A stretch of 19,793 bases of DNA. Source: JBHHYU01 sp046757725. Lineage in GTDB: Bacteria > Desulfobacterota > Binatia > UBA9968. Of the stretch, positions 15,997 through 19,793 are shown piece after piece. The translations under genes and the position numbers were made by a program. Location of the stretch: assembly GCA_046757725.1 (NCBI GenBank), contig JBHHYU010000060.1:1-19793 (forward strand). The letters run 5' to 3'. Each line of letters starts with the position of its first letter. Positions within the stretch are counted from its first letter, which is position 1. The notes under the pieces were generated by a model, which did not search any database, was not told the DNA's origin, and was given only the letters and a program-made list of their open reading frames with translations.

Positions 15997-18221
15997 CTTT
16001 CAGCTCCTTTTGTTAAAGCGTCCAACACCTTCTCGGCAGTTATGGGTAGAGATTTTATTCTCACGCCGACAGCGTTCTCTACTGCGTTGGCGACCGCTGC
16101 CGCTACGGGGATGTTGGCTGTTTCACCAATAGCACTGCTGTTGTAGGGCCCTGGGCCCTGGGCGGTTTCCATCACTGAGGTTTTCATGATGGGAACATCA
16201 CGGATGGTAGGTATCTTGTAATCACCGAAATTCGCAGTGAGTACCTTACCGTCTTCAAGCACGAGTTGCTCCATAAGGGCGTAACCGATACCCGTCATAG
16301 CGCCTCCCTCGATTTGTCCCTGGTGCATGAGAGGGTTAAGCACCTTTCCTGTACTATGAGCAGAGGTAAGTTTTTTTAGTTTTATTTGCCCCGTCTCCAG
16401 GTCCACCTCAACTTCCGCGATCTGAGCGCACATGGTAGGATCGGGGAGCTTCGACTTGTCGTTGTAAGAACCCTGTACGTTGATTGGAGAACCCTTAGCC
16501 TTCACAATCTCTGCGTAGGTCATGCGTCGCTCCGCCCGTTTGTGGAGCACCCCACCACCGGCAAGCACTAGTTCCTGAGGATTGCAGCTCATCTGTTCAG
16601 CCGCAGATTTCATAATCTCTTCCTTGGCTTTCATCGCCGCATTGTAAGCCGCGTTACCATAAACCCTTGTCCCCCGACTGCCTCCAATCCCCGTATCCTT
16701 GACTCCCGTTTTCGTGTCGAGGATCTGGAATCGTATCCCCTCTACGGGTATCTCCAACTCTTCTCCTACAACCTCACACAACACCGTATAGGTACCGACC
16801 CCTTGGTCCAGCATGGCCGAGGAAACGGTCACTGTTCCCCCTTCGTCGACCTTGATCGCCACGGTTCCTTCCCCTCCATTTACCGTCCACTGCGTCAAAG
16901 CGATCCCACGGCCCACGTTTTTTGGCTTGGCACGAAAGTAACCCGAGTCTTCCAAGGCGCGCTTTAGGGTTTCCTCGGTCTTGATATGATTGATGGCCCC
17001 ACCGACGGGGAGTTCATCACCATCGTGCATGAGGTTTTTTCTCCTGAACTCCGCAGGTTCCATCCCAAGCTCTCTGGCAACCAGATCTAACTGACTTTCA
17101 TTTGCAAAGAAGCCCTGCGGATCACCAGGAGAGCGCATGTGACCGCAAGGGACCTGATTGGTATAAACCATCTCTTCCTCTATAAGCACGTGCGGAATTT
17201 TGTAAGCCCCGGCCGAAATCGCCGGACCGCCGAGAAAACCGTTAGGTTTGAAGGCCCCGTAGGCACCACTGTCGAAAATAAAGTCCATATGGTGTGCCAT
17301 CAAGGTCCCATCTTTCTTGACTCCTGTCTTAACCTTGATGACCGAGGCATGCCTCGGATTACCTGCGATAAATTCTTCGTCGTAGTCCATAACGATTTTC
17401 ACTGGGTGGCCGACCTTTTTGGAGAGGCAATAGCACAGTGCAATATCCATAAAGTCGCCCTTGCCGCCGAAGTCTCCCCCGATATAAACGGGGTGGACAA
17501 CAAGCTTCTCGGGGTCGATCCGAACCGAGTTCGCGACCTGTTCCCGAATCCCGTACGGCACTTTACTACAGGCCCAAATCTCAGCGCTGCCATCGGCCTC
17601 TGCCTTTACTAAGCACGAGTGCGGCTCAATATAAGCCTGATGAACTTTAGTCGTATAAAAAGTGTTTTCTACAATAAGATCCGACTGCTGGAAGCCTGCT
17701 TCGATATCCCCTTTCTTCCATGAAAGCACGATAAAGGCATTACTCGGAACGTCCAGTTTCTTAGGTAGACCCCTGTAACTATTGACATCAGGGTGAAGGA
17801 TCGGTGCCTCCGGTTTCATGGCTTTCACGGGATCCAGCACCGGCTCCAATTCTTCATATTCAACCTCAATGAGATTCAGCGCTTCCTCCGCGATCTCTTC
17901 CGTCTCCGCTGCCACCGCCGCCACCTTTTCGCCGATGAACCGAACTACATCCTCGGCCACGATGGGCATGTCGTAGACTCTTCTTCCGATCCTGAATCCA
18001 GTCACATCCTTACCTGTGAGAATGCCCTTTACACCCGGTAGCTGCTGCGCGTGTGTCACGTCCAGACGCGTGATGCGCCCGTATCGAATCGGGCTCCTTA
18101 AAATCTTCCCCCATAGCATTCCCGGAAGAGTCACATCTGACGAGTAAACCGCCTTCCCCGTAACTTTGAGTTCGCCTTCAACCCGCGGAGTTGGATTGCC
18201 TACAATTTGCTTGGTTGTCAT
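15993..18221 (-). CDS. Xanthine-dehydrogenase-family molybdopterin-binding large subunit
   Basis: A 742-residue molybdenum hydroxylase catalytic subunit. The N-terminal hammerhead domain begins PRVEGELKVTGKAVYSSDV and the molybdopterin domains follow. Family motifs include IGGDFGGKG (247-255), HMRSPG with Arg363, and the catalytic glutamate Glu700 in AIGETANIPVAAAV. The CO-dehydrogenase CoxL active-site loop (AYRCSFR) is absent, so CO oxidation is not supported. Such enzymes hydroxylate N-heterocycles, aldehydes or aromatic CoA esters. The usual partners, a 2Fe-2S small subunit and an FAD subunit, are not in the window and must be elsewhere, or be replaced by another electron acceptor. It is the first gene of the minus-strand unit and overlaps the OsmC start by 4 nt. 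A promoter and structured leader lie upstream. Confidence 0.92.
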   Translation of the reverse strand: MTTKQIVGNPTPRVEGELKVTGKAVYSSDVTLPGMLWGKILRSPIRYGRITRLDVTHAQQLPGVKGILTGKDVTGFRIGRRVYDMPIVAEDVVRFIGEKVAAVAAETEEIAEEALNLIEVEYEELEPVLDPVKAMKPEAPILHPDVNSYRGLPKKLDVPSNAFIVLSWKKGDIEAGFQQSDLIVENTFYTTKVHQAYIEPHSCLVKAEADGSAEIWACSKVPYGIREQVANSVRIDPEKLVVHPVYIGGDFGGKGDFMDIALCYCLSKKVGHPVKIVMDYDEEFIAGNPRHASVIKVKTGVKKDGTLMAHHMDFIFDSGAYGAFKPNGFLGGPAISAGAYKIPHVLIEEEMVYTNQVPCGHMRSPGDPQGFFANESQLDLVARELGMEPAEFRRKNLMHDGDELPVGGAINHIKTEETLKRALEDSGYFRAKPKNVGRGIALTQWTVNGGEGTVAIKVDEGGTVTVSSAMLDQGVGTYTVLCEVVGEELEIPVEGIRFQILDTKTGVKDTGIGGSRGTRVYGNAAYNAAMKAKEEIMKSAAEQMSCNPQELVLAGGGVLHKRAERRMTYAEIVKAKGSPINVQGSYNDKSKLPDPTMCAQIAEVEVDLETGQIKLKKLTSAHSTGKVLNPLMHQGQIEGGAMTGIGYALMEQLVLEDGKVLTANFGDYKIPTIRDVPIMKTSVMETAQGPGPYNSSAIGETANIPVAAAVANAVENAVGVRIKSLPITAEKVLDALTKGAER
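16004..16010 (-). promoter_or_regulatory. Ribosome binding site deciding the OsmC GTG start
   Basis: On the minus strand AAAGGAG is followed by a 7-nt spacer and GTG 15996, inside the end of the molybdenum hydroxylase gene. It supports independent re-initiation at the GTGA overlap. Confidence 0.85.
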
Positions 18222-18272
18222 TTGATTGCCCCCAATACTTGTTTGCGTCCCGTTGAAAACCCCGCTCTATCC

Positions 18273-18343
18273 ACCCAGGGACTTGGGTTGAGCGAAGTGG
18301 AGCCAGATGTCCAGTCCCCTCCGGGGACGCCTATCCAACCCCT
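18273..18343 (-). promoter_or_regulatory. Candidate structured 5' leader of the molybdenum hydroxylase unit
   Basis: On the minus strand an outer stem GGGTTG/CAACCC (18336-18341 with 18285-18290) closes two inner hairpins: GTCCCC-GGA-GGGGAC at 18314-18328 and TGGA/TCCA at 18298-18313. A competing hairpin, ACCCA/TGGGT at 18273-18288, uses part of the same outer strand, so the folds exclude each other. The layout, between a promoter-like site and the start codon 52 nt on, resembles a regulatory leader. I do not recognise a known riboswitch class, and no U-tract terminator is visible. Confidence 0.4.
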
Positions 18344-18380
18344 GTACTAGTTCTCACGTAAGGAATTAAAACAATTCTAA

Positions 18381-18409
18381 ATAATAACGCACACTAGCGT
18401 AGGCTACAA
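18381..18409 (-). promoter_or_regulatory. Candidate sigma-70 promoter of the minus-strand selenoprotein unit
   Basis: On the minus strand TTGTAG (18409-18404) is separated by 17 nt from TATTAT (18386-18381), a five-of-six match to the -10 consensus. Transcription would begin near 18374 and give a leader of about 150 nt before the ATG at 18221. The surrounding DNA is AT-rich, as expected for a promoter. Confidence 0.45.
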
Positions 18410-18788
18410 TTAAAATCAATCCTCTTTGTTTCCTTTGGCATAAAACAACGGCTTCCCTTTCCACCTTCCCGTGCCTTCTCGAGCCGATCAGCGATCCTTA
18501 TGCTCATAGCTTCATCCTTGATCAATTCACAGTTATCCTACCGCAACTAAATCCCTGCCCTGTGCCTTTCGTGTCGAGGAAATCCCATAAAAAGCCAAAA
18601 ACAGTCTTGACCCCTCTGAATAAAGACCCCCCCACTCTTTGCATCTCAGATAAGACGTGTCCAAATTCCTCAAGCGGGCGAGCCAGTAACCGCGCTTTAC
18701 CCCTGCTTCCCCGGCTATGTGAGTCCAGTTGCCCAAACTCATATCCCCAACCGGCTCACCAGTGGTGCTTTACATGATTTTTCCACGA
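18410..18788. other. Intergenic region without a supported gene
   Basis: About 380 bp between the promoter of the molybdenum hydroxylase unit and the end of the Rap1a-like gene. A 69-codon minus-strand frame at 18533-18742 shows no recognisable domain and no ribosome site. I see no tRNA, repeat array or clear terminator. Confidence 0.5.
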
Positions 18789-19175
18789 TCATTGCCTCCT
18801 ACTTTTCTTTTGATCACACGGATACGCTCCAGCCATTACCTTCACCACAACCAAAGAGGCTTTGAGCTGCCCGAGTGCGGGTCGATCTTCGATCCACTTC
18901 TTCACCATTTCACGCGCCTGACCTGCTGACAGAGCTTCAGGAATACAGGCACGCAGCCCTTCTATAGTGTTCTTAGACCAGAGGAGATCGACAATCGCGG
19001 CCACGTACCCGGTGCACACGCCGATTTTGAAGTCCCTCGATCCCTCGGAGCACAGTGCGTACAAGTTACTACCATTGAAGTAACCGAACGGCTCGCTCTC
19101 ACCTTGAGCAGGCGCACTAGCTGATGCAAGCAACAACATGGCTATCCCCAGGGGAATTATTCTTCTCACCTTCAT
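18789..19175 (-). CDS. Rap1a/Tai-family secreted protein
   Basis: A 128-residue exported protein. The N-terminus MKVRRIIPLGIAMLLLASA is a signal peptide with probable cleavage after the APA motif at residue 23. The mature part resembles the Rap1a/Tai immunity family: NLYALC, CTGYVAAIVD, CIPEALSAGQ and a C-terminal AGAYPC. Four cysteines (42, 54, 77, 120) could form two disulfides in the periplasm. The characterised members protect against type VI amidase effectors, but no effector or secretion gene is present, and many homologues are orphans of unknown role. ATG 19175 has GGGAGAG about 5 nt upstream. Confidence 0.8.
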   Translation of the reverse strand: MKVRRIIPLGIAMLLLASASAPAQGESEPFGYFNGSNLYALCSEGSRDFKIGVCTGYVAAIVDLLWSKNTIEGLRACIPEALSAGQAREMVKKWIEDRPALGQLKASLVVVKVMAGAYPCDQKKSRRQ

Positions 19176-19186
19176 ATGGTCTCTCC

Positions 19187-19303
19187 CTACAACCAGCAGA
19201 GTCCCGACAAACCTTTCCGGCTCGATCCTTGGATGGGCTGGGGGATGACAACACCCGGGTATCCCTTACACTTTGGACAGGTGCGGGAAAGGTATTTGGG
19301 CAT
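19187..19303 (-). CDS. Tiny CxxC (zinc-ribbon-like) ORF, possibly truncated
   Basis: A 38-codon frame, MPKYLSRTCPKCKGYPG in its first part, with Cys9-x2-Cys12 and a further Cys36 before a TAG. CPKCxGY followed about 20 residues later by a glycine-cysteine turn is the layout of small bacterial zinc-ribbon proteins, which normally have a second CxxC and a longer tail. Here the frame stops just after the third cysteine, 11 nt before the Rap1a-like ATG; an extra cysteine lies in a neighbouring frame, so a frameshift is possible. No clear ribosome site is visible. Confidence 0.3.
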   Translation of the reverse strand: MPKYLSRTCPKCKGYPGVVIPQPIQGSSRKGLSGLCWL

Positions 19304-19669
19304 AGATCGGGTGTATTCTCTTGCCCATCATAGAGAAATGTCAAGGGGATGTACGTGGTGACAAATGGCTTATTGCTAATGTCTGTAGGGAATTAGTACC
19401 AATGGAGTTGCGGAGGCCATGTTAAGATACATTCCCTAATAAGCAAACCCGGCAACCATGGTTACCCTGTGGTAGGCCCCGTGGTACACATCACCCGGAT
19501 AATGAATCCGTGGCTTACGAGCCATGCTCAGACGGAACCCCTAAAACTACCTTATATCAACACTTCAAAAGCCGGACCCCCAGCCCGCTCTCGCATCCGA
19601 GCCGCGATGACCAACCACCTCGAGCGATCTCACACCGTTTTGCACCGAAGTGCCCTCTGCGATTTGACA
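19304..19669. other. Intergenic region without a supported gene
   Basis: No credible gene is seen. An 8-bp inverted repeat (TAGGGAAT at 19386-19393, ATTCCCTA at 19431-19438) and an imperfect 16-bp palindrome centred on CCATGG (19451-19466) are present and could be protein-binding sites. No tRNA or repeat array is visible. Confidence 0.45.
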
Positions 19670-19793
19670 TTAGTCCTTGCGGACAACCTGATCGGCGAGC
19701 CATTGCCGGACCTCAGGGAGGTCACGGAACCCGCTTGTGAACTTCCACATGGCCTCGCGCATGGCGTGCTCGCGGGCGTCGAAATAGGGGTCA
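19670..19793 (-). CDS. 3' end of an unidentified gene (partial)
   Basis: An open minus-strand frame enters from the window edge and ends at TAA (19672-19670), giving 40 C-terminal residues. The composition (DPYFDAREHAMREAMWKF, then FRDLPEVRQWLADQ) is charged and helical, with GC-rich third positions, as in a real gene. I do not recognise the family; the rest lies outside the window. Confidence 0.5.
   Translation of the reverse strand, partial: DPYFDAREHAMREAMWKFTSGFRDLPEVRQWLADQVVRKD

Noticed and set aside
15993..18221. CoxL-type carbon monoxide dehydrogenase
   Set aside because: The characteristic AYRCSFR loop is absent; the region reads HMRSPG instead.
18533..18742. 69-codon minus-strand gene
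   Set aside because: No ribosome site or recognisable motif; could be a decayed element but nothing supports a name.
1..19793. tRNA, rRNA, CRISPR array or insertion sequence
   Set aside because: I found no cloverleaf with a T-loop, no regularly spaced repeats and no transposase in either strand.

Overview
The window looks like a chromosomal piece of an uncultured, metabolically versatile bacterium. By eye the GC content is a little above 50%, most genes have recognisable Shine-Dalgarno sequences, and genes lie in tight co-directional runs. The mix of HyuA/HyuB, CaiB/BaiF, thiolase plus OB-fold partner, molybdenum hydroxylase and selenocysteine use suggests a Desulfobacterota-, Methylomirabilota/Rokubacteria- or Tectomicrobia-like lineage. 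That placement is a guess; no rRNA or marker gene is present.

Layout. 1-304: non-coding, with a 19-nt inverted repeat. 305-1477 (+): a MetE-like zinc methyltransferase-family protein. 1496-3994 (-): a two-gene unit, a DddP/Xaa-Pro-peptidase-like M24 protein followed by a CaiB/BaiF CoA-transferase. 3995-4318: divergent control region. 4319-13007 (+): a long run with HyuA, HyuB fused to a zinc-binding acetone-carboxylase-gamma-like domain, a thiolase-fold protein, its OB-fold/Zn-ribbon partner and two MFS transporters; a Sir2 deacetylase follows at 13097-13852. 18221 down to 13867 (-): a four-gene unit of molybdenum hydroxylase large subunit, OsmC-like protein, peroxiredoxin-like protein and zinc alcohol dehydrogenase. 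18789-19303 (-): a secreted Rap1a/Tai-like protein and a tiny CxxC ORF. 19670-19793 (-): the 3' end of an unidentified gene.

The most important observation is that the OsmC-like and peroxiredoxin-like genes are each interrupted by one in-frame TGA exactly where the family has its redox-active cysteine. Both read as neighbouring selenoproteins: Sec84 in OsmC, and Sec45 in a UxxC motif of the peroxiredoxin-like protein. The OsmC UGA is followed by a convincing SECIS-like hairpin with a GGU-containing apical loop about 20 nt downstream; the peroxiredoxin-like UGA is followed by a weaker candidate. A conventional gene caller would split or truncate both genes.

How the genes may work together (inference). 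HyuA and HyuB-gamma resemble ATP-dependent ketone carboxylases or hydantoinase/oxoprolinase-type amidohydrolases. With a CoA-transferase, a thiolase-fold/OB-fold pair and two transporters they suggest uptake, carboxylation or ring opening, CoA activation and cleavage of an organic acid, ketone or cyclic amide. The minus-strand unit pairs an oxidative molybdenum enzyme and an alcohol dehydrogenase with two selenium-based peroxide/thiol enzymes, which could be a catabolic oxidation module carrying its own antioxidant protection.
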